Of a stretch of DNA of 37,075 bases, positions 22,340-30,584 are shown piece after piece. Source of the stretch: M30B66 sp040882555 (GTDB lineage: Bacteria; Bacteroidota; Bacteroidia; M30B66); NCBI GenBank assembly GCA_040882555.1, contig JBBEBC010000047.1:1-37075 (forward strand), given 5' to 3'. The notes under the pieces are model-generated. The model did no database searches and had not been told where the DNA came from. It saw only the letters and a program-made list of their open reading frames with translations. A program made the translations under genes and the position numbers. Within the stretch, counting starts at the first letter, position 1. Every line of letters begins with the position of its first letter.

Positions 22340-23455
22340 TTATAAAACAGTTGGATGAACTCTTTTCCCTTCATGAAGTATAAGAGAACCTTTGGTGATT
22401 TCTTCGTCCATTTCCCACTTAAAGCCCTCTTTATCTGCAAGGTGTAAAAGAAAGGTGCTGATATTTCTTGCATAAAGTTGACTTGCATTCATTGGCAATA
22501 GGGATGGTAGATTAGATTCTCCAATAATGGTAACACCATATTTTTCAGTTGACTTATTCAATTCACTCAACACACAGTTACCGCCTTGTTCTACCGCCAT
22601 ATCGACAATAACAGAGCCCATTTTCATTGATTTAACCATATCCTCTGTAATGAGAACAGGAGCCTTTTTGCCTGGTATTAATGCTGTAGTAATAACGATA
22701 TCAGCTGCCGCAACATGCTTTCCTACTAGTTCTTGTTGCTTCGCAAGGAATTCAGCAGAAACTTCTTTCACATAACCGCCTTCAGTTTTAATACTTTCAT
22801 CGCCTTTCACTTCAATAAACTTGGCTCCCAATGACTCGACTTGCTCTTTGGTTTCTGGTCTGATATCACTAACTTCCACCAATGCCCCTAACCTTTTTGC
22901 TGTTGCTATTGCTTGAAGTCCTGCAACGCCTGCTCCCATAATTACTACCTTACAAGGCTTCACAGTTCCAGCTGCAGTCATAAGCATAGGAAATATCTTC
23001 CCCAAAGCATTCGCAGCTAAAATAACAGTTTTATACCCTGCCAAATTACTTTGAGAGCTCAAAGCATCCATCTTCTGTGCTCTAGAAATCCTAGGGATTG
23101 CATCCATCGAGAAGACGGTAATACCTGCCTTTTCTGCTGCCTCAACAAATTCTGTAGCAACTGCTGCAAATACAAATGAAATCAGAATAGCTCCTTTTTT
23201 CATCTTAGCTACTTCCTCCGTATTAGGAGCATTCACCACTAAAATAACATCGGCATCTTGAAATAATTTATCTCGACTAGAAATTAAATGAGCTCCTGCA
23301 TTTGAATAAGAGTCATCATCAAAATATGAATTCAACCCTGCTCCTGTTTCTACCTGAATTGTAAAACCCTTCTCAGTAAGCTCTTTAGCAATATCAGGAA
23401 TAAGAGCAACTCGTCGTTCTCTTTCTTTTGTTTCTTTAGGTACAGCTATTATCAC
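22340..23455 (-). CDS. pntA: NAD(P) transhydrogenase alpha subunit, NAD-binding part (domain I)
   Basis: From a GTG start at 23455 the product has 371 residues and is the soluble NAD(H)-binding domain I. MIIAVPKETKERERRVALIP is the classic family N-terminus, so the GTG is chosen over the ATG 54 codons upstream, whose extra residues do not resemble the family. Other markers are VVIMGAGVAGLQAIATAKRL (Rossmann motif), VEVSDIRPETKEQVESLGA, and ITTALIPGKKAPVLI. A TATATTTG element sits 17 nt upstream of the GTG. The three pnt genes and possibly the PAS-LuxR gene form one transcript, divergent from the luciferase-domain gene. Confidence 0.93.
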   Translation of the reverse strand: MIIAVPKETKERERRVALIPDIAKELTEKGFTIQVETGAGLNSYFDDDSYSNAGAHLISSRDKLFQDADVILVVNAPNTEEVAKMKKGAILISFVFAAVATEFVEAAEKAGITVFSMDAIPRISRAQKMDALSSQSNLAGYKTVILAANALGKIFPMLMTAAGTVKPCKVVIMGAGVAGLQAIATAKRLGALVEVSDIRPETKEQVESLGAKFIEVKGDESIKTEGGYVKEVSAEFLAKQQELVGKHVAAADIVITTALIPGKKAPVLITEDMVKSMKMGSVIVDMAVEQGGNCVLSELNKSTEKYGVTIIGESNLPSLLPMNASQLYARNISTFLLHLADKEGFKWEMDEEITKGSLILHEGKRVHPTVL

Positions 23456-23472
23456 AAGAATAACATTTTTGA

Positions 23473-23480
23473 CAAATATA
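23473..23480 (-). promoter_or_regulatory. Candidate -7 element of the pnt operon
   Basis: The minus strand reads TATATTTG, matching TAnnTTTG, and ends 17 nt before the GTG at 23455. It supports the GTG start, since an upstream ATG at 23617 would lie ahead of the promoter. No TTG occurs at the expected upstream distance. Confidence 0.45.
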
Positions 23481-23521
23481 GAAGTTTCATTGAGGCTTCC
23501 ACTCTTAATCAAAAACCAATT

Positions 23522-23529
23522 TAAATTTG
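23522..23529 (+). promoter_or_regulatory. Candidate -7 element of the luciferase-domain gene
   Basis: TAAATTTG matches TAnnTTTG and ends 32 nt before the ATG at 23562. It forms a divergent pair with the pnt element about 40 bp away. A -33 element is not clear. Confidence 0.4.
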
Positions 23530-23561
23530 CAACATTCAACCTATTTTCTTGTTCGATAGAT

Positions 23562-24059
23562 ATGCCGTCAGCGACAAACAAACTACTATCAATCCTTAAT
23601 AAGGAAGAAAAAAACAAGAAGAAGTTCCCCCATCTTCAACCCATAATTCAGCTTTTCATATCTGATGTGCTTTCTTGGCCAGAAACTGAAAAGGCAAATC
23701 ATTCTTATGGAGGCACGGAGTTCAGATTGTTTAATAGAAGCATAGGTCATATTCACTCTAACGGGATCCTCGATATGCCATTCGTTAAAGAATTAAGGCG
23801 TGAACTTCTCGACACAGGAATTGCTCAATTGCATCATCTTGAAGACACCATTACTTGGGTAAGCAAACCCATTGCATCAGAATTAGATATACCTGCTGCT
23901 AAAGAGCTAATGCTTTTATCTTATTGGATTAAGGGCCGTGACTATTTTGATAAGAGTCCAAAAGCACGAGATTTCATTTTAGAAAAACTTTCGGATTGCA
24001 ACTTTCCTGCATCTATCTTTGCAATCGTAAATTTTAACTCTAAGCATCAAATAAATTGA
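23562..24059 (+). CDS. Luciferase-domain (DUF5519-like) protein
   Basis: A 165-residue soluble protein starting with MPSATNKLLSILNKEEK. The segment GGTEFRLFNRSIGHIHSNG, with DMPFVKELRRELLDTGIAQ and HHLEDTITWVSKPI, fits the small 'luciferase domain' (DUF5519) family as I remember it. Despite the name this family is not known to emit light, and its function is unclear. The frame extends 31 codons upstream, but that part would overlap the divergent pnt promoter and looks unlike coding sequence. It is 3 bp from the CoA-binding gene, so the two are co-transcribed. Confidence 0.75.
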   Translation: MPSATNKLLSILNKEEKNKKKFPHLQPIIQLFISDVLSWPETEKANHSYGGTEFRLFNRSIGHIHSNGILDMPFVKELRRELLDTGIAQLHHLEDTITWVSKPIASELDIPAAKELMLLSYWIKGRDYFDKSPKARDFILEKLSDCNFPASIFAIVNFNSKHQIN

Positions 24060-24062
24060 AGG

Positions 24063-24455
24063 ATGAGCAAGTCAAATGATTATACTTTAGTTGTTGGCGC
24101 AAGCGAAAACCCGTCTCGATATTCGTTTCTCGCTACCGTAAGATTAAGAGAAAATGGAATTCCTGTGAAATGCTTTGGGAAAAAATCAGGGACAATCGGA
24201 GATGTTAAAATTGAAACCACGCTCCCTGAAAAAAATTCAATACATACGATTACACTTTACATAAATCCAACTCATCAGGAACAGCTTATAAATGAACTAC
24301 TTGCCTTAAATCCAAAGCGGATTATTTTTAATCCTGGAACAGAAAATCCTCTTTTTGAAAATAAAGCAAGGGAGCTTGGTATCGAAACACTTAGAGCTTG
24401 CACATTGGTTTTATTGTCAACAAACTCTTATCAAGAAACAAGCAAGAGTTCTTGA
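24063..24455 (+). CDS. CoA-binding domain protein (YccU-like)
   Basis: A 130-residue single-domain Rossmann-like protein of the CoA_binding_2/YccU type. TLVVGASENPSRYSFLATVR at 8-27 is the typical nucleotide-binding start, LYINPTHQEQLINELLALNP lies in the centre, and IIFNPGTENPLFENKARELG near 85-104 is the conserved second half. Such proteins bind CoA; their physiological role is unclear. It lies between the luciferase-domain gene and, 10 bp downstream, the TonB-dependent receptor gene. Confidence 0.88.
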   Translation: MSKSNDYTLVVGASENPSRYSFLATVRLRENGIPVKCFGKKSGTIGDVKIETTLPEKNSIHTITLYINPTHQEQLINELLALNPKRIIFNPGTENPLFENKARELGIETLRACTLVLLSTNSYQETSKSS

Positions 24456-24465
24456 GTTATTTTTA

Positions 24466-26847
24466 ATGAAGCAATATCAGCCCTTTAGACTAAGTGTCTT
24501 AGTTATTCTATTTATATTTTCGGGACTAAGTTCCAAAGCTCAAAACAAACATACTGTTAGTGGTTATGTTAAGGATGTCAACACAGGTGAATTTCTTCCT
24601 GGGGCCAATGCATATGTTAAAGAAACTATGCAAGGAACGACGACAAATCCTTATGGTTTTTATTCTTTAACTCTTCCTTCAGGTAAATACACACTAGTAA
24701 TTTCATTTATTGGTTATAATGAAGTAATTATCCCAATTGATTTAAATGAAGATCGCAGAGAAAATCAGTCGCTTAGTTCTAAGGCGATTGTGGGAAAGGA
24801 GGTTGTGATAACTGAATCGAGAATTGAGAATTCGGTTAAAAGCACAGATATGGGCAGAGTTGAACTGTCGGTGGAACAAATGAAAAAACTTCCTGCCTTT
24901 TTTGGAGAAGTTGATCTTGTTAAAATCGTTCAACTAATTCCAGGAGTTAAAAATGCTGGAGAAGGCAATACAGGATTATATGTGCGTGGCGGAGGTCCTG
25001 ATCAAAACCTTGTCTTGCTTGATGAGGCAGTTGTTTATAATGCAGCGCATCTGCTTGGATTTTTCTCTGTTTTTAATTCTGATGCTGTTAAAACAGTCGA
25101 TCTTCATAAAGGTGGAATGCCTGCTCAATACGGTGGAAGACTTGCTTCGGTTCTAGACATTAGTATGAAGGAAGGAAATAATCGAAACTATAAAGTTAAC
25201 GGAGGTTTAGGTTTGATTGCTTCTCGATTAACGGTGGAAGGGCCGATTAAAAAGGATACTTCTTCATTTATTATTTCAGGACGGAGGACATATATAGATG
25301 TACTCGCTCAACCTTTTATTCGAGAAAGCTCTCCTACCAAAGGTTCTGGTTACTTTTTCTACGACTTAAATATGAAAATGAATTACAGACTTTCGGATAA
25401 AGACCGTCTGTTTGTATCGGGATATTTTGGAAGGGATGTTTTCACTTTTAAAAGTACTGAAAGTAATTTTAACATACGTATCCCCTGGGGAAATGCAACA
25501 TTATCAGCTAGATGGAATCACTTATTTAACGATAAGTTATTTTTAAATACGTCACTTATTTTCTCAGATTATCGTTTTGAATCGAATATTGAACAAACTT
25601 CTTTTGCTTTTAGGGTTGGTTCAGGAATTAGAGATTATAATGCTAAGTCTGATTTCACTTGGTATCCCACAGTGCGTCATACAGTAAAATTTGGCATAAA
25701 TTATATTTGGCATCGCTTTTCACCAAATAATGCAAGTGGTGAAATAGCTGGAGAAGAACTAGATTTTGGTCCAACCGTGAATCTTTTCGCTCACGAAGCC
25801 GCTGCATATATTGCCGACGATTTTGATATAAGTGAAAAGTTAAGAATTCATGCAGGTCTAAGAGCTTCTTGGTTCGCTCATGCTGGTCCATTTACTAGGT
25901 ATGAAAAAAATGACATTGGCCTAAAAACTGATTCAACTGTTTATGCAGCTGGTGAGCTCATTAAAACATATCCTAACATAGAGCCACGCTTGATGATGAG
26001 GTGTACGCTAAATAAGAATTCATCTATTAAAGCTTCCTATACTCAAAATTACCAGTATATCCATATAACCTCTTTGGCAAATCAAAGTTTACCTACCGAT
26101 TTATGGTTTCCGAGCACAGAACTTGTTCAGCCTCAATTCGGAACTCAATATTCTCTAGGTTACTATCGTAATTTCAAAGAAAATATGTGGGAAACTTCCA
26201 TTGAAGCTTACTATAAGACAATGGAAAACCAGATAGAGTTCAAGGACGGAGTTTTACCTTCAAGTGGAGTAAACGACAACCTTGATAACTTTCTAACTTT
26301 TGGACGCGGAGAAGCTTATGGTGCTGAATTCTTTGTAAAAAAGGCTTTTGGAAAAACCAATGGTTGGATTGGATATACGTTGTCATGGACTCAAAGAACC
26401 TTCGCCGAATTAAATGGAGGTGAGACATACTTCGCTAACTATGACAGAAGACATGATTTAAGCGTGGTTTTATCTCATGAGTTAAATGAACATTGGACAC
26501 TTGGTGCAGTATTCGTTTATGCTTCGGGGAATTTAATCTGGCTTCCAACAAGCATTTATTTTTATGAGGGAAATCCAGTTGTTAATTACGGCGAGCGAAA
26601 TAATTATCGCATGCCTGCTTATCATCGTCTTGATTTATCAGCCACTTGGGTTCCAAATCGAAAGCCAGATAAAAAGCTAAAATCAAGTTGGAATTTTTCT
26701 ATTTATAATTTGTACAGCCGCCTTAATCCATATTTCCTTTACTTAGAAACCACAGGTTCTCCTATTGATGGGAACTTGAAGAATTCGGCCAACATGGTTT
26801 CTTTGTTTCCAATAATTCCTTCCGTCACCTATAATTTTTCATTTTAA
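24466..26847 (+). CDS. TonB-dependent receptor with carboxypeptidase-regulatory-like N-terminal domain
   Basis: From the ATG at 24466 the product has 793 residues. A signal peptide lies at about 8-25 (RLSVLVILFIFSGLSSKAQ), then a carboxypeptidase-regulatory-like domain to about 115 (TVSGYVKDVNTGEFLPGANA). The plug domain follows (VQLIPGVKNAGEGNTGLYVR and GGMPAQYGGRLASVLDI), then the 22-strand barrel, with aromatic C-terminal residues VTYNFSF. It imports a ligand across the outer membrane using TonB energy. The longer upstream frame is rejected because it overlaps the previous gene and hides the signal peptide. The stop codon overlaps the ATG of the DUF4249 lipoprotein by one base, so the pair is translationally coupled. 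Ligand unknown: there is no SusD partner or enzyme nearby. Confidence 0.93.
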   Translation: MKQYQPFRLSVLVILFIFSGLSSKAQNKHTVSGYVKDVNTGEFLPGANAYVKETMQGTTTNPYGFYSLTLPSGKYTLVISFIGYNEVIIPIDLNEDRRENQSLSSKAIVGKEVVITESRIENSVKSTDMGRVELSVEQMKKLPAFFGEVDLVKIVQLIPGVKNAGEGNTGLYVRGGGPDQNLVLLDEAVVYNAAHLLGFFSVFNSDAVKTVDLHKGGMPAQYGGRLASVLDISMKEGNNRNYKVNGGLGLIASRLTVEGPIKKDTSSFIISGRRTYIDVLAQPFIRESSPTKGSGYFFYDLNMKMNYRLSDKDRLFVSGYFGRDVFTFKSTESNFNIRIPWGNATLSARWNHLFNDKLFLNTSLIFSDYRFESNIEQTSFAFRVGSGIRDYNAKSDFTWYPTVRHTVKFGINYIWHRFSPNNASGEIAGEELDFGPTVNLFAHEAAAYIADDFDISEKLRIHAGLRASWFAHAGPFTRYEKNDIGLKTDSTVYAAGELIKTYPNIEPRLMMRCTLNKNSSIKASYTQNYQYIHITSLANQSLPTDLWFPSTELVQPQFGTQYSLGYYRNFKENMWETSIEAYYKTMENQIEFKDGVLPSSGVNDNLDNFLTFGRGEAYGAEFFVKKAFGKTNGWIGYTLSWTQRTFAELNGGETYFANYDRRHDLSVVLSHELNEHWTLGAVFVYASGNLIWLPTSIYFYEGNPVVNYGERNNYRMPAYHRLDLSATWVPNRKPDKKLKSSWNFSIYNLYSRLNPYFLYLETTGSPIDGNLKNSANMVSLFPIIPSVTYNFSF

Positions 26848-27728
26848 TGAGCTTTTGGAAATACTTAATTCCAGTGTTAGTAATCCTACTTGTAGTAGCA
26901 TGCGAAAGGGAAATTGAAATTGATTTGCCAAACAATCAAAACTTGATAGTTGTAGAAGGTAGCATTGAAGCCGGTCAGGCTCCAGTAATTCTTATTACAC
27001 GTAACCGTGGATTTTTTGAATCTTTTCCAACGGATTTACAATCATTTGTTGAAGAGTTTGTTATTCAGGACGCTGAAGTAATCATTAGTGATGGTATTCA
27101 AACTGAAACATTAGAACTAACACTCGACTTTGTTAATTATCCTTTCTTCTATTATACTGGCAATCTAATCACAGGTCAAGCTGGAAGAACCTATTCATTA
27201 GAAATTAGAGCAGAAGGTCAACTATTAACGTCTTCGACCACCATTCCAGGCACTGTTTCTATAGATTCTTCTTGGTTTGAATTAAATCCATTCGACGTAA
27301 ATGAAGATAGCTTAGGTGTATCCTTTGTAAGTATAATGGATCCAGATACTTTTGGAAATGCCTACAGAATGTTTGCAAAAAGAAATTCCGAAACTACATT
27401 CTTCCCGGTGCCTGGCTCCTCTTTTAATGATGATTTTGTTAATGGGCAAAGGGTTACTTTTTTCAGTGGTAGATCTGAACAACCGTTTGCAACTACGATT
27501 GGTTTTGATCCAGATGAATTCTTCTACAAACTTGAAGATACCATCTTTTTAAAGTTTGCAACCATTGGTCGTAAGGAATATGATTTTTACTCGACCCTTG
27601 ACGCGGCAATCAACTCAAATGGGAATCCTTTTGCGTCACCAACTCTTGTTCAAAGTAATATAAGTGGAGGTTTAGGAGTATGGGTTGGAATGTCGGTGAC
27701 TTTTGACACAACAATAGCAACTAACTAA
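26847..27728 (+). CDS. DUF4249 domain-containing lipoprotein
   Basis: A 293-residue lipoprotein with the signal LIPVLVILLVVAC (lipidated Cys19), then CEREIEIDLPNNQNLIVVEG, the characteristic beginning of DUF4249 proteins. The rest is a beta-rich extracytoplasmic domain without catalytic motifs. The family regularly accompanies TonB-dependent receptors in Bacteroidota. Here it overlaps the receptor gene by one base, so it is likely a surface-exposed partner that helps bind ligand, in a role analogous to SusD. Ligand unknown. Confidence 0.88.
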   Translation: MSFWKYLIPVLVILLVVACEREIEIDLPNNQNLIVVEGSIEAGQAPVILITRNRGFFESFPTDLQSFVEEFVIQDAEVIISDGIQTETLELTLDFVNYPFFYYTGNLITGQAGRTYSLEIRAEGQLLTSSTTIPGTVSIDSSWFELNPFDVNEDSLGVSFVSIMDPDTFGNAYRMFAKRNSETTFFPVPGSSFNDDFVNGQRVTFFSGRSEQPFATTIGFDPDEFFYKLEDTIFLKFATIGRKEYDFYSTLDAAINSNGNPFASPTLVQSNISGGLGVWVGMSVTFDTTIATN

Positions 27729-27731
27729 TTA

Positions 27732-27739
27732 TATATTTG
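27732..27739 (+). promoter_or_regulatory. Candidate -7 element of trxB
   Basis: TATATTTG matches TAnnTTTG and lies in the 18-bp gap before trxB, with only 7 nt to its ATG. A TTTG at 27702-27705 is 26 nt upstream, a little too far for the usual spacing. If active, trxB would have a leaderless or nearly leaderless transcript independent of the receptor genes. Confidence 0.45.
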
Positions 27740-27746
27740 CACTATC

Positions 27747-28697
27747 ATGAGTAATAACGAAACAGAAAAAGTAGAATGTCTGATAATTGGATCAGGTCCT
27801 GCTGGATATACCTCTGCAATTTATGCAGCCAGAGCCGATATGAAACCTCTTATGTATCAAGGTATTCAGCCTGGAGGTCAACTTACAATAACTACTGAGG
27901 TTGAAAATTATCCTGGTTACCCTCAAGGTACTGATGGTCCAAAAATGATGGAAGATTTTTTAGAACAAGCTAAAAGATTTGGCACTGACGTGCGATTTGG
28001 AGTGGCAACAAAGGTTGACTTTTCCGGGCCTGTTCATAAGGTATGGATTGATGATGAAAAATTAATCGAAGCACAAACGGTAATTATTTCAACAGGAGCA
28101 TCAGCAAGATGGCTAGGACTTGAATCTGAGCAAAAATTCAATGGCTTTGGTGTATCAGCTTGCGCTGTTTGCGACGGCTTCTTTTACAAAGGCCAAGATG
28201 TTGCTTTAGTTGGGGGAGGCGATACAGCAGCTGAAGAAGCAACTTACCTCGCTAAACTTTGCAAAAAAGTTTATATGATTGTTAGAAAAGATGAATTGAG
28301 GGCTTCTAAAGCCATGCAGCACAGAGTGTTTAACACACCTAACATTGAGGTTCTTTTCAATACCGAAACATTAGAAATTACTGGAGATCAAACAGTGAGC
28401 GGAGCGCGATTTAAAAACAACATCACGAATGAAGAATTCACACTAGATATAACAGGTTTCTTTGTTGCAATTGGACATACGCCTAATTCTGGCATTTTTA
28501 AGGATTATTTAGATATGGATGAGAACGGGTATATTAAAACAATTCCCGGAAGTACTAGAACCAATGTTCCGGGAGTATTTGCCTCGGGAGATGTACAAGA
28601 TCATATTTACAGACAAGCAGTAACTGCTGCTGGCTCTGGATGTATGGCAGCCTTAGATGCTGAAAGGTATCTTGCAACTATTGGTGTTGAAGTTTAA
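27747..28697 (+). CDS. trxB: Thioredoxin-disulfide reductase
   Basis: A 316-residue cytoplasmic flavoprotein that reduces thioredoxin with NADPH. The FAD motif is LIIGSGPAGYTSAIYAARA at 12-30. The redox pair is Cys139 and Cys142 in SACAVCDGFF. The NADPH motif is VALVGGGDTAAEEATYLAKL at 152-171, and the C-terminal FAD segment is GVFASGDVQD. Length and all motifs are normal. Its NADPH may come from the transhydrogenase encoded a few genes away. A strong terminator follows 22 bp after the stop. Confidence 0.97.
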   Translation: MSNNETEKVECLIIGSGPAGYTSAIYAARADMKPLMYQGIQPGGQLTITTEVENYPGYPQGTDGPKMMEDFLEQAKRFGTDVRFGVATKVDFSGPVHKVWIDDEKLIEAQTVIISTGASARWLGLESEQKFNGFGVSACAVCDGFFYKGQDVALVGGGDTAAEEATYLAKLCKKVYMIVRKDELRASKAMQHRVFNTPNIEVLFNTETLEITGDQTVSGARFKNNITNEEFTLDITGFFVAIGHTPNSGIFKDYLDMDENGYIKTIPGSTRTNVPGVFASGDVQDHIYRQAVTAAGSGCMAALDAERYLATIGVEV

Positions 28698-28719
28698 GTA
28701 AACAGAATTTTCTATCATT

Positions 28720-28755
28720 CGCCCGAAGTGTTTTCTGCCCTTCGGGCGATTTTTA
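28720..28755 (+). terminator. Rho-independent terminator after trxB
   Basis: A perfect 9-bp stem, CGCCCGAAG (28720-28728) and CTTCGGGCG (28740-28748), encloses an 11-base loop and is followed by ATTTTTATT. It closes the receptor-trxB transcription unit and separates it from the kinase operon. Confidence 0.92.
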
Positions 28756-28843
28756 TTTACTTTAGCTTTTCTGTCGGTAAAATTACCCTGTCTATCGACA
28801 ATACTTTTCTGATTCCTTGTAATAGCTCACTTTTGCAAATGAT

Positions 28844-29884
28844 ATGATGTTTGAGGAAGCGAAATCAAAGAATTCTAGATTATTTATTGTTTTACTGCAC
28901 TTGGTGGTGTGGTCAGCTTTTATCAGCTTCCCTATACTTTTATTACCCACTGAAGCAATTGAATGGCAAAGTCTTTTGTTCCGTCATTGGATTCCACTAC
29001 TATTTTCTGCGCTATTATTCTATTTAAATTACTTCTTTTTAATAAAGTCCTATCTTTTTAAATCTAAAATAAGTATTTATTTATTGATAAATGTAATATT
29101 AATTATTGCTCTGTTATTAGGTTTTGAATGGATAAAAGACACTGCTAATATTTTCAGCGCAAAATCAAGTCCACATAAACCGTTTAAAACTTTCTTCTAT
29201 TTCAGGGTATTTATCTCCTATTTATTACCTGTTGGAGTAAGTGTCGCCATTAAATCTACTCACCGTTTTCTTAGTTCTGAAATAGAAAGAAAAAATCGCG
29301 AGAATGAATCACTAAAATCTGAATTAAATTATCTCCACTATCAAATTCAACCACACTTCTTTTTCAATTCACTAAATACAATCTATGCGCTTATAGCTGA
29401 GGCTCCCGATAGGGCACAAAAAGCATTACATCAGTTGAGTAAATTAATGAGATACGTACTTTACGAAACAGCAGAATCAAGAGTTGATTTATACCAAGAA
29501 ATAGATTTTTTAAAGAATTACATTCAATTAATGCAAGAAAGACAAGGACATATTCTTAAGATTACCACAGAATTCCCATACGAGATTATTGATTCACAAA
29601 TAGCACCTTTATTATTCATTCCATTGGTAGAAAATGCTTTTAAACACAGTGTTATTGAGGAAGGTGAAACATATATTAATATTAAAATTCAACAAGAAAA
29701 AGATTCTGTTACTTGTATTGTTGTAAACTCCTGTAATCCTAAAGATTATTCCGATAAAAGCGGAAGTGGCATAGGAATAATCAACCTTAAAAAGAGATTA
29801 AATCACCAATATCCTGAGAAATACAAATTGACATCTAATAAGGACAATGGAGTTTATACCACAGAATTAATAATTCAACTATGA
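28844..29884 (+). CDS. LytS/YehU-type sensor histidine kinase
   Basis: A 346-residue membrane kinase with about four hydrophobic helices (near 13-33, 50-68, 78-94 and 118-137) and a short charged linker. The His_kinase domain starts with LNYLHYQIQPHFFFNSLNTI; the phosphorylated histidine is His171. The ATPase domain has the N-box IPLVENAFKHS (Asn264) and the glycine-rich KSGSGIGIINLKKRL. There is no periplasmic sensor domain, so the signal is likely sensed within the membrane. The stop overlaps the regulator's start by 4 bp. The ATG at 28844 is taken; another follows immediately at 28847. Confidence 0.95.
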   Translation: MMFEEAKSKNSRLFIVLLHLVVWSAFISFPILLLPTEAIEWQSLLFRHWIPLLFSALLFYLNYFFLIKSYLFKSKISIYLLINVILIIALLLGFEWIKDTANIFSAKSSPHKPFKTFFYFRVFISYLLPVGVSVAIKSTHRFLSSEIERKNRENESLKSELNYLHYQIQPHFFFNSLNTIYALIAEAPDRAQKALHQLSKLMRYVLYETAESRVDLYQEIDFLKNYIQLMQERQGHILKITTEFPYEIIDSQIAPLLFIPLVENAFKHSVIEEGETYINIKIQQEKDSVTCIVVNSCNPKDYSDKSGSGIGIINLKKRLNHQYPEKYKLTSNKDNGVYTTELIIQL

Positions 29885-30582
29885 AAAGGCTAAAAGTAAT
29901 TATCGCAGATGATGAGCTTCCAGCTTTAAACCTGATAGATTCATACGTAAAACAAATACCCTCGCTTCAATTAGTTGCTAGATGCAACAACTCAAAAGAA
30001 GTTCTGGACGTGCTATCGAAAACAGATGTCGACTTGCTTTTCCTAGATATTCAAATGCCAGGGATGAATGGCTTGGAGTTAAGTAAAAGGTTGCTGACTG
30101 ATGTGAAAGTGATATTCACAACCGCATTTCCAAATTATGCTATTGAAGGATATAAGGTGAACGCTATCGACTATTTATTAAAGCCTTTTGATTTCGAAGA
30201 ATTCTCTCTTGCTGTTAAAAAAACAAACTCGATGATTAATACCGAAATTGAAAACACATCAGACTCAATTTTTGTAAAAAGTGATCATAAATTAATCAAC
30301 ATAAAGTTTGATAACATACTTTATGTTGAAAGTGATAGGGATTATGTAAAACTTTTTACTGAAAACATGGTTGCTCCTGTTAGCACTTTAACAACCCTTA
30401 AAGAATTAGAACTTCAATTGCCATCCAACTTTTTCATGAGAATCCATAGATCCTTCATTATAAATTTAAAAAAGATTGACCATGTGGAAAGAAATCAGGT
30501 AATAATTTCAAATACTAGAATTACCCTTGCAGACTCTTACAAGGATATTTTTCATAATTACTTAAATAAACACACTCTATAG
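29881..30582 (+). CDS. LytTR-family response regulator
   Basis: A 233-residue regulator with a receiver domain (1-~115) and a LytTR DNA-binding domain (~130-230). Receiver residues are Asp10 and Asp11 in IIADDE, phosphoacceptor Asp56 in LFLDIQMPGMNG, Thr81-Thr82 and Lys102 in YLLKPFDF. The LytTR part has ILYVESDRDYVKLFTEN and FMRIHRSFIINL. It is translationally coupled with the kinase (4-bp overlap) and directly precedes the outer-membrane barrel gene, which is the likely co-regulated target or partner. Confidence 0.96.
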   Translation: MKRLKVIIADDELPALNLIDSYVKQIPSLQLVARCNNSKEVLDVLSKTDVDLLFLDIQMPGMNGLELSKRLLTDVKVIFTTAFPNYAIEGYKVNAIDYLLKPFDFEEFSLAVKKTNSMINTEIENTSDSIFVKSDHKLINIKFDNILYVESDRDYVKLFTENMVAPVSTLTTLKELELQLPSNFFMRIHRSFIINLKKIDHVERNQVIISNTRITLADSYKDIFHNYLNKHTL

Positions 30583-30584
30583 TG

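Noticed and set aside
23456..23617. 54-codon upstream extension of PntA
   Set aside because: The family N-terminus begins exactly at the GTG at 23455, and a -7 element sits inside the extension.
24355..24465. Upstream extension of the TonB-dependent receptor
   Set aside because: It overlaps the CoA-binding gene in another frame and hides a clear signal peptide that begins at 24466.
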